Source: an uncultured Lachnospiraceae bacterium (GTDB lineage: Bacteria > Bacillota > Clostridia > Lachnospirales > Lachnospiraceae). Taken from it: DNA of 43,785 nt. Position 1 is the first letter of the stretch. Each line of letters begins with the position of its first letter. This document shows positions 1 through 8,907 of this stretch, piece after piece. A model generated the notes under the pieces. The model was not told the origin of the DNA and did not search any database. It worked only from the letters and a program-made list of their open reading frames with translations. The position numbers were made by a program, and so were the translations under genes. The stretch is taken from contig CANQAR010000021.1 of the NCBI GenBank assembly GCA_947588845.1, positions 1-43,785 of the forward strand, read 5' to 3'.

Positions 1-66
1 CAGCCTCCGGAGCAGTTCAGCCCTTTCAGGAAAGCTTCCGGCTCTGTCCGTTTCAGCTAAACTTAA

Positions 67-90
67 TGACATTGGGGTGTGAACTGTAAC
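67..90 (+). repeat. Fragment of a short dispersed repeat
   Basis: A 24-base stretch here recurs without mismatch at 42598-42621, almost at the other end of the window. Here it is followed by an A-rich, TACC-containing stretch that resembles the other half of the same repeat. Bases 1-207 otherwise show no convincing gene; a small reading frame over 79-336 has no ribosome site and overlaps the next gene, so it is not called. Confidence 0.6.
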
Positions 91-207
91 AAAATACCTC
101 TTGCTCCTGGCACCATCATCAGTATAGTATATTCCAGAGGCAATTACAAGAACGAGTCGGTTTGTAACTTTTTAATAAACTTTAAGAAAACTATCCGGGA
201 GGATTTG

Positions 208-236
208 TTGACAAAAGGACTTCAATCAACTATGCT
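208..236 (+). promoter_or_regulatory. Sigma-A promoter, polysaccharide block
   Basis: TTGACA at 208-213 is followed after 17 bases by TATGCT at 231-236. A transcript would start near 243 and leave a very short leader before the start codon at 260. This is the only strong promoter seen ahead of the first two genes. Confidence 0.6.
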
Positions 237-259
237 TAATACGATTGGGAGGTATAAAA

Positions 260-679
260 ATGGACGAAAGAAAACAATCGGCGGAACCGGAAGGACGCAG
301 AAAAAAACCGGAAAATCCGCTGCTTCAGACAAATAGCCAGAAAAATCAGAAAAAAGCGAATCAGGAAGTACGGGGTCGCACGGTATCCCGCAGAACACTG
401 CCGGAAAATACGGAGAAACATGCACAGGAAAGCATGCAGAAGAAAAATGTATACAAACTGCGGATTCTGACGATAATACTTGTGCTGCTGATTATAGCGC
501 TGATCGCCGCTTTTGTGTCCGAGATCGGAATATACGGAAAGCCGGACAGCAGAGCAGGGGGAAGCGCTGCAGCTGCGCCTGTACAGACAGAGCAGCAGAA
601 GACAGAATCTGCGCGGGCACAGAAAGCGGATACGAATGAGGAAGGGCCTGGAGCGGGCAGCAGCCTGGCCGGTCTGTGA
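260..679 (+). CDS. Small single-pass membrane protein, unknown function
   Basis: A 139-residue protein that I do not recognise. The start at 260 is chosen because GGGAGG lies 7 bases upstream; an in-frame TTG at 245 has no ribosome site. The first 65 residues are very hydrophilic, rich in Lys, Arg, Gln and Asn. One strong membrane helix follows at about residues 72-92, then a short Ala/Gln-rich tail that would lie outside. It ends 11 bases before the deacetylase gene, whose ribosome site overlaps this stop codon, so the two are probably translated together. A helper role in the deacetylase's surface function is a guess from position only. Confidence 0.7.
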   Translation: MDERKQSAEPEGRRKKPENPLLQTNSQKNQKKANQEVRGRTVSRRTLPENTEKHAQESMQKKNVYKLRILTIILVLLIIALIAAFVSEIGIYGKPDSRAGGSAAAAPVQTEQQKTESARAQKADTNEEGPGAGSSLAGL

Positions 680-690
680 GGAGAATACAG

Positions 691-2142
691 ATGGATGACA
701 GAGAGCTTATGACCAGAAAACGCCAGGAAAAGCATAAGAAGCAGGAACTGATTCTGAAAAGTATTATTTCCCTGCTGATTCTGATTGTTATATTTTTGGC
801 GGTTGTTCTGGTTAAGGATGCCGTGATACCGGAAATTTCGGGAAGGCTGGAGGAACGCGGCAGAGCGGAAAAAGATATGTCAGGCAGCGGAAATTCTGCG
901 GCCGGGCTGAATTCAGGGACAGAAAAGATGGCAAAGGACAGCGCTGCGCTGCTTTCAGAATCAGATTTTATGGCGTCTCAGTATGATTATGACGGCGCGG
1001 TTCAGTATCTGCAGTCACAGACGGAATACGCGTCCAGCCAGGAGATGCAGGATGCCGTGACGCGTTACCAGCAGCTGAAGGATACCTGCCAGTCTTACCC
1101 GCTGGATCAGATCACGCATGTATTTTTCCACACGATGATCCGCGATACCTCAAAGGCTTTTGACGGGGATGAAGATGAGGGCGGCTACAATCAGGTAATG
1201 ACGACGATGAGCGAGTTTGCCGCCATCATGGAAAGCATGTATGAAAAGGGTTACGTTATGGTCAGCCTTCATGACATGTGCACGGTAAATGAAGATGGGA
1301 CTGTGTCGCGCGGGGAGATTCTTCTTCCTCCGGGAAAGACTCCTTTTGTGCTGTCGCAGGATGACGTGAGTTATTACCACTACATGGACGGGGATGGTTT
1401 CGCGCAGAAACTGGTTCTCGATGAAAATGGAAACGTGAAAAATTCCTACCGGGAAGATGACGGTTCGATCTCGATCGGAGATTACGACATGGTTCCGTGG
1501 ATCGATACATTTGTCGATGAGCATCCGGATTTTTCGTATCACGGACATAAAGGAGTTATTGCTCTGACCGGATACGAGGGTGTGCTCGGCTACCGCACGG
1601 ATGAGGTCTACCGGACAAAGGAGCCTTCCCGCGTGACAGAATATCAGCAGAAATTTTTTGACGACAATCCGGATTTTGACGAGGCCGCGTGGCAGAATGA
1701 AGTGGATCAGGCAAAAGCGGTGGCGGACGCGATGAAAGCGGACGGATGGGAATTCGCGAGCCATACCTGGGGTCATATTTCTCCTCTTGCGAAAGGACTT
1801 GAGGTGACAAAGACAGATACAAAACGCTGGCTGAATAATGTGGGATCCATAGTCGGGGATACGGACATCATTATTTTCGCGTTCGGGGCGGATATCGGAA
1901 GCTGGGAGCCGTATACCAGCGACAATGAGCTGTTTGCTTATTTCAAAAAGAAAGGATTTTCCATCTTCTGTAATGTGGATTCTTCCCCGTACTGGGTTCA
2001 GTTCGGAGATACCTTTATGCGGCAGGGCCGCCGTAATCTGGATGGTTACCGCATGTATTACAATCCGGATATGGTTTCCGATCTTTTTGACGTGGACAGT
2101 GTCTGGGACAGCGCGAGACCGACTCCGGTGCCGGAAATGTGA
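691..2142 (+). CDS. Membrane-anchored polysaccharide deacetylase family protein
   Basis: A 483-residue protein starting at 691, with GAGGAG 6 bases upstream that overlaps the previous stop codon. A basic N-terminus and one membrane helix (about residues 23-44) would anchor it with the catalytic part outside. A charged spacer comes before the NodB-like deacetylase fold. The metal-site motifs are seen as S-Q-D-D near residues 222-225, replacing the usual T-F-D-D, and S-H-T-W-G-H near 357-362. Such enzymes remove acetyl groups from peptidoglycan or other N-acetylated glycans. It precedes sugar-nucleotide and glycan export genes, which supports a cell-envelope role. The substrate cannot be told from sequence. 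The large insert between the two motifs is longer than in classic NodB enzymes but is common in clostridial members. Confidence 0.85.
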   Translation: MDDRELMTRKRQEKHKKQELILKSIISLLILIVIFLAVVLVKDAVIPEISGRLEERGRAEKDMSGSGNSAAGLNSGTEKMAKDSAALLSESDFMASQYDYDGAVQYLQSQTEYASSQEMQDAVTRYQQLKDTCQSYPLDQITHVFFHTMIRDTSKAFDGDEDEGGYNQVMTTMSEFAAIMESMYEKGYVMVSLHDMCTVNEDGTVSRGEILLPPGKTPFVLSQDDVSYYHYMDGDGFAQKLVLDENGNVKNSYREDDGSISIGDYDMVPWIDTFVDEHPDFSYHGHKGVIALTGYEGVLGYRTDEVYRTKEPSRVTEYQQKFFDDNPDFDEAAWQNEVDQAKAVADAMKADGWEFASHTWGHISPLAKGLEVTKTDTKRWLNNVGSIVGDTDIIIFAFGADIGSWEPYTSDNELFAYFKKKGFSIFCNVDSSPYWVQFGDTFMRQGRRNLDGYRMYYNPDMVSDLFDVDSVWDSARPTPVPEM

Positions 2143-2171
2143 TTGAAAAAGAATTCTTTTGATGGTATACT
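2143..2171 (+). promoter_or_regulatory. Sigma-A promoter for rfbB
   Basis: TTGAAA at 2143-2148, a 17-base spacer, then TATACT at 2166-2171. It begins one base after the deacetylase stop codon and 46 bases before the rfbB start, so rfbB and downstream genes can be transcribed independently of the first two genes. Confidence 0.8.
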
Positions 2172-2216
2172 GAGTGCTGCTGTCATTTGATAAAACTGAA
2201 ATCCTGGAGGATAATC

Positions 2217-3299
2217 ATGAGAACTTATTTTGTAACCGGCGGAGCCGGTTTTATCGGTTCAAATTATATTCATTATATGTTTAAAAAGTACGGGGATGAG
2301 ATTCGCATCATCAATGTGGACAAGCTGACCTATGCGGGTAATCTTGAGAATCTCAGAGATATTGAGAACAGAGAGAACTATACGTTCATCCGCGCGGATA
2401 TCTGTGATTCGCAGACGATCAATCGGATTTTTGAGGAGAACGAGATCGACCGCGTTGTGCATTTTGCGGCGGAGAGCCATGTGGACCGCAGCATCCGCGA
2501 TCCGGAGGTGTTTGTGCGGACAAACGTTCTGGGGACTCTTGTCATGCTGAACGCGGCGAAGGCTGCCTGGGAGCTGCCGGACGGCACATTTAAGGAGGAC
2601 AAAAAGTTTCTCCACGTATCGACGGACGAGGTGTATGGTTCCCTCGAAAAAGAGGGAGAATATTTCTACGAGACGACGCCGTACGCCCCGCACAGCCCAT
2701 ATTCCGCGAGCAAGGCTTCCTCAGATATGCTGGTGAAGTCTTACATGGATACATACCGCTTCCCGGCGAACATCACGAACTGCAGCAATAATTACGGTCC
2801 GTTCCAGTTTCCGGAGAAGCTGATTCCGCTGATCATCAACAACGCGCTGCAGGGAAAGAAGCTGCCGGTGTACGGGGATGGCAAGAATGTGCGCGACTGG
2901 CTCTATGTGGAGGATCACGCGAAGGGCATCGACATGGTGCAGGAGAAAGGACGTCTTTTTGAGACGTACAACATCGGAGGGCACAACGAAAAGCAGAATA
3001 TCCAGATTATCCATATCATTCTTGATACGCTGCGGGAGATGCTGCCGGATGAGGATCCGCGCAAGGCCCACATCAGTGAAGATTTAATCACATATGTGAC
3101 GGACCGCAAGGGCCACGACAGAAGATATGCCATTGCTCCGGACAAGATCCGCGCTGAGCTCGGCTGGGAGCCGGAGACGATGTTTGAGGAAGGTATCCGC
3201 CGCACGATCAAATGGTTTTTTGAGAATGAGGAATGGATGAAGAATGTGACAAGCGGCGATTACCAGAAATACTATGAGGAAATGTATGCGCAGAGATGA
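2217..3299 (+). CDS. rfbB: dTDP-glucose 4,6-dehydratase
   Basis: A 360-residue short-chain dehydrogenase-type enzyme that converts dTDP-glucose to dTDP-4-keto-6-deoxyglucose, the second step toward dTDP-rhamnose and related sugars. The start at 2217 follows CTGGAGG by 6 bases. The NAD-binding glycine motif T-G-G-A-G-F-I-G is at residues 7-14, and the catalytic Y-S-A-S-K motif lies near residue 162. V-S-T-D-E-V-Y-G is also present, as expected for RfbB. Length is normal for the family. It is followed directly by rfbC. The companion genes rfbA and rfbD are not in this window, so the final sugar could be rhamnose or another deoxysugar. Confidence 0.95.
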   Translation: MRTYFVTGGAGFIGSNYIHYMFKKYGDEIRIINVDKLTYAGNLENLRDIENRENYTFIRADICDSQTINRIFEENEIDRVVHFAAESHVDRSIRDPEVFVRTNVLGTLVMLNAAKAAWELPDGTFKEDKKFLHVSTDEVYGSLEKEGEYFYETTPYAPHSPYSASKASSDMLVKSYMDTYRFPANITNCSNNYGPFQFPEKLIPLIINNALQGKKLPVYGDGKNVRDWLYVEDHAKGIDMVQEKGRLFETYNIGGHNEKQNIQIIHIILDTLREMLPDEDPRKAHISEDLITYVTDRKGHDRRYAIAPDKIRAELGWEPETMFEEGIRRTIKWFFENEEWMKNVTSGDYQKYYEEMYAQR

Positions 3300-3397
3300 C
3301 ATCCGGAGGGCAGATAAAACCCGGAGCTGACACCAGCGAAGCGGAAAACTCCGGAACCGGAATCTGCGGCACAGAGAAAAGGGGATCGATATATCAA

Positions 3398-3961
3398 ATG
3401 GGAAAAATAAAAGTAGAAACATGTCAGATTGACGGTCTGAAGATCATCACCCCGACAGTGTTCGGGGACGACCGCGGTTATTTTATGGAGACGTACAATT
3501 ACAATGATTTCAAAGAGGCAGGAATCGATCATGTCTTTGTGCAGGACAATCAGTCCGCGTCAAAAAAGGGCGTGCTGCGCGGTCTGCATTTTCAGGGAAA
3601 GCATCCGCAGGACAAGCTGGTGCGTGTGCTTTCAGGAGAAGTGTTCGACGCTGCGGTAGATTTAAGAGAGGGTTCTCCGACTTACGGACAGTGGTACGGA
3701 TGCATCCTGTCATCTGAGAACAAAAAGCAGTTTTTCATTCCGAAGGGATTTGCTCACGGTTTTCTTGTGCTTTCCGATTATGCAGAGTTCGCCTACAAGT
3801 GTACGGACTTCTATTATCCGGATGATCAGTGCGGTATCGCGTGGAACGATCCGCAGATTGGCGTCGCATGGCCGGTTCCGGAAGGAATGGAGCCGATTCT
3901 GTCCGAGGCGGACAGGCATCGCCTGACGCTTGCGCAGCAGAAAGGGGACTGTGCCGGATGA
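3398..3961 (+). CDS. rfbC: dTDP-4-dehydrorhamnose 3,5-epimerase
   Basis: A 187-residue cupin-fold epimerase acting after RfbB. Family motifs are visible: D-D-R-G-Y-F-M-E near residue 25, Q-D-N-Q-S-A-S near 48, L-R-G-L-H-F-Q near 60 with the catalytic His, and G-F-A-H-G-F near 120. The start at 3398 matches family length. A longer in-frame reading from 3296, which overlaps rfbB by ATGA, adds 34 residues with no family similarity. The ribosome site AAAGGGG is 14-20 bases upstream, rather far. The stop codon overlaps the next start by 4 bases. Confidence 0.93.
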   Translation: MGKIKVETCQIDGLKIITPTVFGDDRGYFMETYNYNDFKEAGIDHVFVQDNQSASKKGVLRGLHFQGKHPQDKLVRVLSGEVFDAAVDLREGSPTYGQWYGCILSSENKKQFFIPKGFAHGFLVLSDYAEFAYKCTDFYYPDDQCGIAWNDPQIGVAWPVPEGMEPILSEADRHRLTLAQQKGDCAG

Positions 3962-4776
3962 GCAGGCTGTTTACCGGGCGGAAGGAGTCTGGCAGAACTG
4001 CAAAGATGATAAAGAAGCTGGCGAAGAATGATTTCCGGACAAAATTTGCCGGTTCTTATCTGGGAATTATCTGGGCGTTTGTCCAGCCTGTCGTGACTGT
4101 GCTGGTGTACTGGTTTGTGTTCGAAATCGGATTTCGCAATCCGGACGCGGACAGCACGCTGACTGTGCCGTTTCTTCTGTACCTGGTGGCCGGCATCGTG
4201 CCGTGGTTTTTCTTTCAGGATTCCCTGACGGGCGGCACGAACTCCATGCTGGAATACAGCTATCTGGTGAAGAAGGTCGTGTTTCGGATCGACATCCTGC
4301 CGATCGTCAAGATTGTTTCCGCTATGTACGTGCATGCTTTTTTTGTGTGCTTTACGGTGCTGCTGTATCTTTTGTACGGGCATTTTCCGGATCTGTATTA
4401 CATTCAGGTCTTTTATTACAGCGGGGGACTGGCGCTTCTGGTGCTCGGATTCTGCTATGCGACGAGCGCGGTTGTCGTATTTTTCCGCGACCTGTCGCAG
4501 ATCATAGGCATCGCGCTGCAGGTGGGCGTCTGGGTCACGCCGATCATGTGGATTGCGGAGGACCGGCTGGTCAGTCATCCGGTTATACGGATGATCCTGA
4601 AGGCCAATCCGGTCTACTATGTTGTGACAGGTTATCGCGATGCGTTTATCAATAAGCACTGGTTCTGGGAGCGGCCGCTGTGGACGCTTTATTTCTGGTG
4701 CTTTACGGCCGGGATGCTGGTGTTTGGGCGGTGGATGTTCAGGCGGCTGCGCATTCATTTCGCAGATGTACTGTGA
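3958..4776 (+). CDS. ABC-2 type polysaccharide export permease (Wzm/TagG-like)
   Basis: A 272-residue integral membrane protein of the ABC-2 family that carries undecaprenyl-linked glycans across the membrane. The start at 3958 overlaps the rfbC stop codon (ATGA) and has AAAGGGG about 10 bases upstream. Short basic N-terminus, K-N-D-F-R-T-K-F-A-G-S-Y-L-G motif, then about six hydrophobic segments, including one beginning I-I-W-A-F-V-Q-P near residue 37; the NP(V)YY motif near residue 220 is typical of O-antigen and teichoic acid permeases. It pairs with the ATPase encoded 83 bases downstream. Confidence 0.92.
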   Translation: MSRLFTGRKESGRTAKMIKKLAKNDFRTKFAGSYLGIIWAFVQPVVTVLVYWFVFEIGFRNPDADSTLTVPFLLYLVAGIVPWFFFQDSLTGGTNSMLEYSYLVKKVVFRIDILPIVKIVSAMYVHAFFVCFTVLLYLLYGHFPDLYYIQVFYYSGGLALLVLGFCYATSAVVVFFRDLSQIIGIALQVGVWVTPIMWIAEDRLVSHPVIRMILKANPVYYVVTGYRDAFINKHWFWERPLWTLYFWCFTAGMLVFGRWMFRRLRIHFADVL

Positions 4777-4859
4777 AAGCATGGAGTCATCAGCTTTTAT
4801 TCATGGCAGTGCCCGCGCCGCAGGCATGAACGTTTACTGCAAGATTACGGAGGAAAGAC

Positions 4860-6281
4860 GTGGATAGGGAAACGGCGATCAGCATAGAAAATCTGTGCAA
4901 GATGTATAAACTGTACAATAAACCTTCAGACAGGCTGAAGGAAAGTCTGGGACTCACAAAGAAAAAATGCTACCGGGAGCACTATGCGCTCTCGGATATT
5001 AGTTTTGAGATAAAAAAGGGAGAGACGGTTGGGATCATCGGCACGAACGGGGCGGGCAAGTCCACGATTCTGAAGATTATCACTGGGGTGCTCAGTCCTA
5101 CAAGCGGCCGTGTCGTGACGGACGGCCGTATTTCCGCGCTCCTGGAACTGGGCGCGGGTTTTAATTATGAATATTCGGGTCTTGAAAATATCTATCTGAA
5201 TGGCACGATGATGGGATTTTCCGACGAGGAAATCGAGGAGAGGATGGACGATATTCTCTCGTTTGCGGACATCGGGGATTTCGTGCATCAGCCGGTCAAG
5301 ACGTATTCCAGCGGTATGTTTGTACGGCTGGCTTTTGCCGTCGCCATCAATATTGATCCGGAAATTCTGATCGTGGACGAAGCGCTCTCGGTGGGAGACG
5401 TGTTTTTTCAGGCAAAGTGTTACCGCAAATTTGAGGAATTTAAAAAGCAGGGAAAAACAATCCTTTTTGTGAGCCATGATCTTGGCAGCATCAGCAAGTA
5501 TTGCGACCGGGTCATTCTGCTGGATCATGGGACAAAGCTTGCGGAAGGTTCGCCCAAGGAGATGGTGGATCTGTACAAGCGCGTGATCGTACATCAGGGA
5601 CCGGAGGATCAGAAGAAGGGGACGGCTGTCCGCGACAGAGCAGCAGGAGACGCGGCCGGGAAGGACAGCGCGCAGGCCGGACTGCGTGCCGGCGCAGGGA
5701 AAAACGGTGCAGCGGCCAGTGAGAAGACAAGTTCGGAAAATGATGTGCAGACTGACATGCAGGAGACAGAGGAAGTCTCCGGTATCCGCTGGATTACTCC
5801 GCTCGAGATGAATCCGGGCGCGCTGGAATACGGTGACCGCCGCGCGGAGATGATTGGTTTCTGCCTGCTGGACAAAGACGGACTTCCGACCAATGTGATC
5901 GAAAAGGGAACGGAACTGACAATGAAAGTGCGCGTGCGCTATAATGAGGATATTGACGATCCGATCTTTGCGTACACGATCAAGGATATGCGGGGAACCG
6001 AGATTACAGGAACCAACACAATGTATGAGCGTGTCACGGTAGAGCCGCGGAAAGCAGGACAGACGGATGTGGTCACTTACGTGCAGGAGGTAAACCTGCA
6101 GGGCGGGGAATATCTGATCTCGTTTGGACTGACAGGATACCGAAACGGAGAGTTTGTTGTGTACCACAGACTGTATGACGCCTGCAGCCTGACAGTGATC
6201 TCCACAAAAAATACAGTGGGATTTTATGATATGAACGCGAAAGTATCGGTGTCGCTGGAAGAAGATAATCAGCAAATCTGA
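4860..6281 (+). CDS. Polysaccharide export ATPase with C-terminal cargo domain (Wzt-like)
   Basis: A 473-residue protein with GTG start at 4860 and GGAGGA 5 bases upstream. Residues 1-235 form an ABC ATPase: Walker A G-T-N-G-A-G-K-S-T at 61-69, signature Y-S-S-G-M at 149-153, Walker B I-L-I-V-D-E-A at 169-175 and an S-H-D switch. An Ala/Gly/Lys-rich linker of about 65 residues follows. The last 170 residues resemble the Wzt C-terminal beta-sandwich that recognises the end of the exported glycan. With the preceding permease it forms an ABC exporter. The cargo domain suggests a chain-end modification is read before export. The large gene downstream has a methyltransferase domain and could make such a cap; this is inference. 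Confidence 0.93.
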   Translation: MDRETAISIENLCKMYKLYNKPSDRLKESLGLTKKKCYREHYALSDISFEIKKGETVGIIGTNGAGKSTILKIITGVLSPTSGRVVTDGRISALLELGAGFNYEYSGLENIYLNGTMMGFSDEEIEERMDDILSFADIGDFVHQPVKTYSSGMFVRLAFAVAINIDPEILIVDEALSVGDVFFQAKCYRKFEEFKKQGKTILFVSHDLGSISKYCDRVILLDHGTKLAEGSPKEMVDLYKRVIVHQGPEDQKKGTAVRDRAAGDAAGKDSAQAGLRAGAGKNGAAASEKTSSENDVQTDMQETEEVSGIRWITPLEMNPGALEYGDRRAEMIGFCLLDKDGLPTNVIEKGTELTMKVRVRYNEDIDDPIFAYTIKDMRGTEITGTNTMYERVTVEPRKAGQTDVVTYVQEVNLQGGEYLISFGLTGYRNGEFVVYHRLYDACSLTVISTKNTVGFYDMNAKVSVSLEEDNQQI

Positions 6282-6289
6282 AGCATGGG

Positions 6290-6411
6290 AAGAAAACGGC
6301 GCCGCAGAGATGGCGGCGGATCGGTCCTGTGAAAAGTTTAAAGGATGAGAAAGAAACCAGAGCCGCGGGGATAGCGGCGGATCAGTTTTGTGAAAGATCC
6401 GGGGTACAAAG
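6290..6411 (+). repeat. Two-copy 61-bp imperfect tandem repeat with hairpins
   Basis: The gap between the exporter ATPase and the methyltransferase gene contains two diverged copies of a 61-base unit (about 6290-6350 and 6351-6411). Each copy keeps a GCCGC...GCGGC stem with a 7-base loop (6301-6317 and 6362-6378), while loop and flanks have changed. Confidence 0.6.
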
Positions 6412-6457
6412 AGAACGGAGAGGCGGATAAAAGAGAGCTGCGGAATGGAGTGTTGGC

Positions 6458-8866
6458 ATGGGAGAAAAAAGCCGGATGCAGGAAACGATTGGAAAGGTGA
6501 CGCTGGATTACCGGTTTTATCCGGGGGAGGATAAGTACAGTGACGGCGGGATCGAGGATGAGATGCTGGAGCTGGCAAAACTGTACGGCGGCAGCGATTA
6601 CAATAAAATAATTGAGGAGAAAAAAAGCTGGCCGATTCTGTATCATTTTTCCCATGTGCGCAGGAATATTGTGGAATGGCTGCCGATGACCGGGCAGGAG
6701 CGGGTGCTGGAGATCGGAGCCGGTCCGGGAGCGATCACGGGAATCCTGGCGGAGAAGGCGAAAAGTGTGACCTGCATCGATCTTTCAAAAAGACGCAGCC
6801 TGATCAATGCTTACCGCAACCGGGATCACGAGAATATTCGGATCCTGGTCGGAAATTTTCAGGATGCGGCGCGAGGGCTGGAAGAGAAGTTTGACCTCAT
6901 CACGCTGATCGGCGTGTTTGAATATGCCCAGTTTTCGATTCAGTCTCCGGATCCGTTTGTCGATTATCTGCTTGAAATCCGGCGGCTGTTGGCGCCGGGG
7001 GGCAGGGTGGTCATCGCGATTGAGAACCGTCTGGGGCTCAAGTACTGGGCCGGAGCGACGGAGGATCACACAGGAGTCTACTTCGAGGGGCTGGAGGGTT
7101 ATCCGACGACGGACTATGTGCGGACCTTTTCAAAACCGGAACTGGAGCAATTGTTTGTAAAGTCAAAATTTGCAAAATGGGAATTTTATTACCCGTATCC
7201 AGACTACAAACTGCCGGAATGCCTTTATTCCGACAGGTATCTTCCCCGAAAAGGGGAGCTGAACCGGAATGTCCGGAATTTTGACCGGCAGAGGATGCAG
7301 GTATTCAGCGAGGAGAAAGTGTATGATTCCCTTGTGGGGAGCGGGCTGTATCCGCTGTACGCAAACTCCTTTTTTGTGATCCTGACAGAGGAAGATGCCG
7401 GTTGTATGGAAAATTCGCGGAGACGAAGCGTCAGTCCGGCGGAAGGAGAAAGCAGGACTGCCGACCGGCAGGGAGTTCCTTCAGTGATTTACTCAAAATA
7501 TTCCAATGAACGGGATCAGCGGTTCCGCATCAGAACGGATATTCTGGAGTATGAGGACGGAAGCCGTGCAGTGAGAAAGACCGCGGCGGACCCGCAGGCG
7601 AAAGAACAGATCGCTTCCATCGGCAGAAAATATCAGGAGCTCGCTGAAAATCTGAAAGGAACAGGGATTCATGTGAATCACTGCGAAAGGAAAGACGGGG
7701 ACGCTTATCTGGAGTGGCTGGAAGGGCCGACGCTGGAGGAAGAACTGGACAAACTGCTCTTTGCGGGAAAGACGGATCAGATGATCAAAAAGATCCGGGA
7801 CTATTTTTCCCTGTTTGATGGAGACGATGAGGAATTTCAGGAGACGGACGGGTTTGTTCAGGTGTTTGGAGGATGTCCGTGGAACAGAAACGGAAAACAG
7901 GAACACAAGAAGGTTAAACCCGGGAATCCGCCTGGAAGGACAGGCATGCCGGACGGAAACAGAACAGCGGACAGGGGCGTGCCGGACAGCCGGAAAATGG
8001 CAGTGTCGTCGGATTTTCCGCCGCAGAGCTCCCGGAAAGTTTCGGATATCGACATGATATTTTCCAATGTGATTTGCACAGACAAGGGGTATGAGCTGAT
8101 CGATTATGAGTGGACGTTTGAATTTCCGGTTCCGGTAAAGTTTCTGAAATACCGCTGTCTCCGTTATTATATTCTAGGGAACACCCGGCGGGAAGAACTG
8201 CTGGGAAAGCAGGATCTTTACGCGGAATTTGGCATTGCGCCGCAGGAATGCCGGTGGTTTGATTCGATGGAGACCCATTTTCAGCAGTATATGCTGGGGG
8301 AATATCAGCCGGCATGGAAACTGTATGATGTGATCTCAGAGGGAATTATACAGGTGCGGCCGCTGGTGCAGGAAGCGTCTGCAAGGGAGAGGACGCAGCC
8401 TGTGGCGGTGTGGTTTGACTGTGGGAACGGATTTGCAAAGGAAAACAGCCGTCAGTACCGTCTGGCTTCCGGCATAAAAAAGAATTTGACGATTGATCTG
8501 CCCGCAGGGGCCAGAGCGCTGAAGATCAGTCTTGGCGGCGGACGGAGCGTTGTGCGGATCGGGAAGCTGGAGCAGTCGGGCAGGCCGCTTGCGTACGAGA
8601 CAGCCGGACACCGGGCCCCGAACGGAGATTATATATTCGACGACGTGGAAGCGGGATTTACAGTCCCTCGTCTGGATCAAAGCGGCCATCCGGTTGAGTT
8701 TGCGTTTTACAGGGAGCCTCTTGAGGGAATTCTGCGGGAGACGGTGCTTGCGCAGGACGGAAGAATCCGCTGGATGGAGCAGACGAAAGTGTGGAGGCTC
8801 TACAGTAAGATAAAAAAGCGGTTTGCCGGTTCTGAATCTTGCTATAATGGGCAAAAATGGATATAA
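6458..8866 (+). CDS. SAM methyltransferase fused to kinase-like domain
   Basis: An 802-residue protein starting at 6458 with GGAG 8 bases upstream. Residues 50-320 are a class I methyltransferase: the SAM-binding V-L-E-I-G-A-G-P-G at 83-91, C-I-D acidic loop about 20 residues later, and L-A-P-G-G-R-V near 178. From about residue 345 to 650 the sequence resembles a degenerate phosphotransferase: E-Y-E-D-G and an R-K near 375, E-W-L-E-G-P hinge near 427, and D-I-D-M-I-F-S-N...L-I-D-Y-E-W near 530-553, which looks like the catalytic Asp/Asn and metal Asp. The last 150 residues are unassigned. In its setting behind a Wzm/Wzt pair it may methylate or phosphorylate the end of the exported glycan. 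The methyltransferase call is firm; the kinase-like call is tentative. Its 3' end carries the asnS promoter. Confidence 0.82.
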   Translation: MGEKSRMQETIGKVTLDYRFYPGEDKYSDGGIEDEMLELAKLYGGSDYNKIIEEKKSWPILYHFSHVRRNIVEWLPMTGQERVLEIGAGPGAITGILAEKAKSVTCIDLSKRRSLINAYRNRDHENIRILVGNFQDAARGLEEKFDLITLIGVFEYAQFSIQSPDPFVDYLLEIRRLLAPGGRVVIAIENRLGLKYWAGATEDHTGVYFEGLEGYPTTDYVRTFSKPELEQLFVKSKFAKWEFYYPYPDYKLPECLYSDRYLPRKGELNRNVRNFDRQRMQVFSEEKVYDSLVGSGLYPLYANSFFVILTEEDAGCMENSRRRSVSPAEGESRTADRQGVPSVIYSKYSNERDQRFRIRTDILEYEDGSRAVRKTAADPQAKEQIASIGRKYQELAENLKGTGIHVNHCERKDGDAYLEWLEGPTLEEELDKLLFAGKTDQMIKKIRDYFSLFDGDDEEFQETDGFVQVFGGCPWNRNGKQEHKKVKPGNPPGRTGMPDGNRTADRGVPDSRKMAVSSDFPPQSSRKVSDIDMIFSNVICTDKGYELIDYEWTFEFPVPVKFLKYRCLRYYILGNTRREELLGKQDLYAEFGIAPQECRWFDSMETHFQQYMLGEYQPAWKLYDVISEGIIQVRPLVQEASARERTQPVAVWFDCGNGFAKENSRQYRLASGIKKNLTIDLPAGARALKISLGGGRSVVRIGKLEQSGRPLAYETAGHRAPNGDYIFDDVEAGFTVPRLDQSGHPVEFAFYREPLEGILRETVLAQDGRIRWMEQTKVWRLYSKIKKRFAGSESCYNGQKWI
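8840..8848 (+). promoter_or_regulatory. Extended -10 promoter for asnS
   Basis: TGCTATAAT matches the TGnTATAAT extended -10 form exactly. The -35 region is weak, as is usual for this promoter type. It lies inside the last codons of the methyltransferase gene, 59 bases before the asnS start, and separates asnS from the glycan block. Confidence 0.65.
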
Positions 8867-8907
8867 TCGAGAAAGCAGAGAATGAACAGAAAAGGAGAAT
8901 GAAAAAA

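Noticed and set aside
79-336. An 85-codon frame at the left end
   Set aside because: Starts inside a dispersed repeat, overlaps the promoter and start of the next gene, and has no ribosome site.
4926-6578. A 550-codon minus-strand frame
   Set aside because: It is antisense to the exporter ATPase, which has all its motifs; the product is Cys/His/Arg-rich and typical of shadow frames in GC-rich codon third positions.
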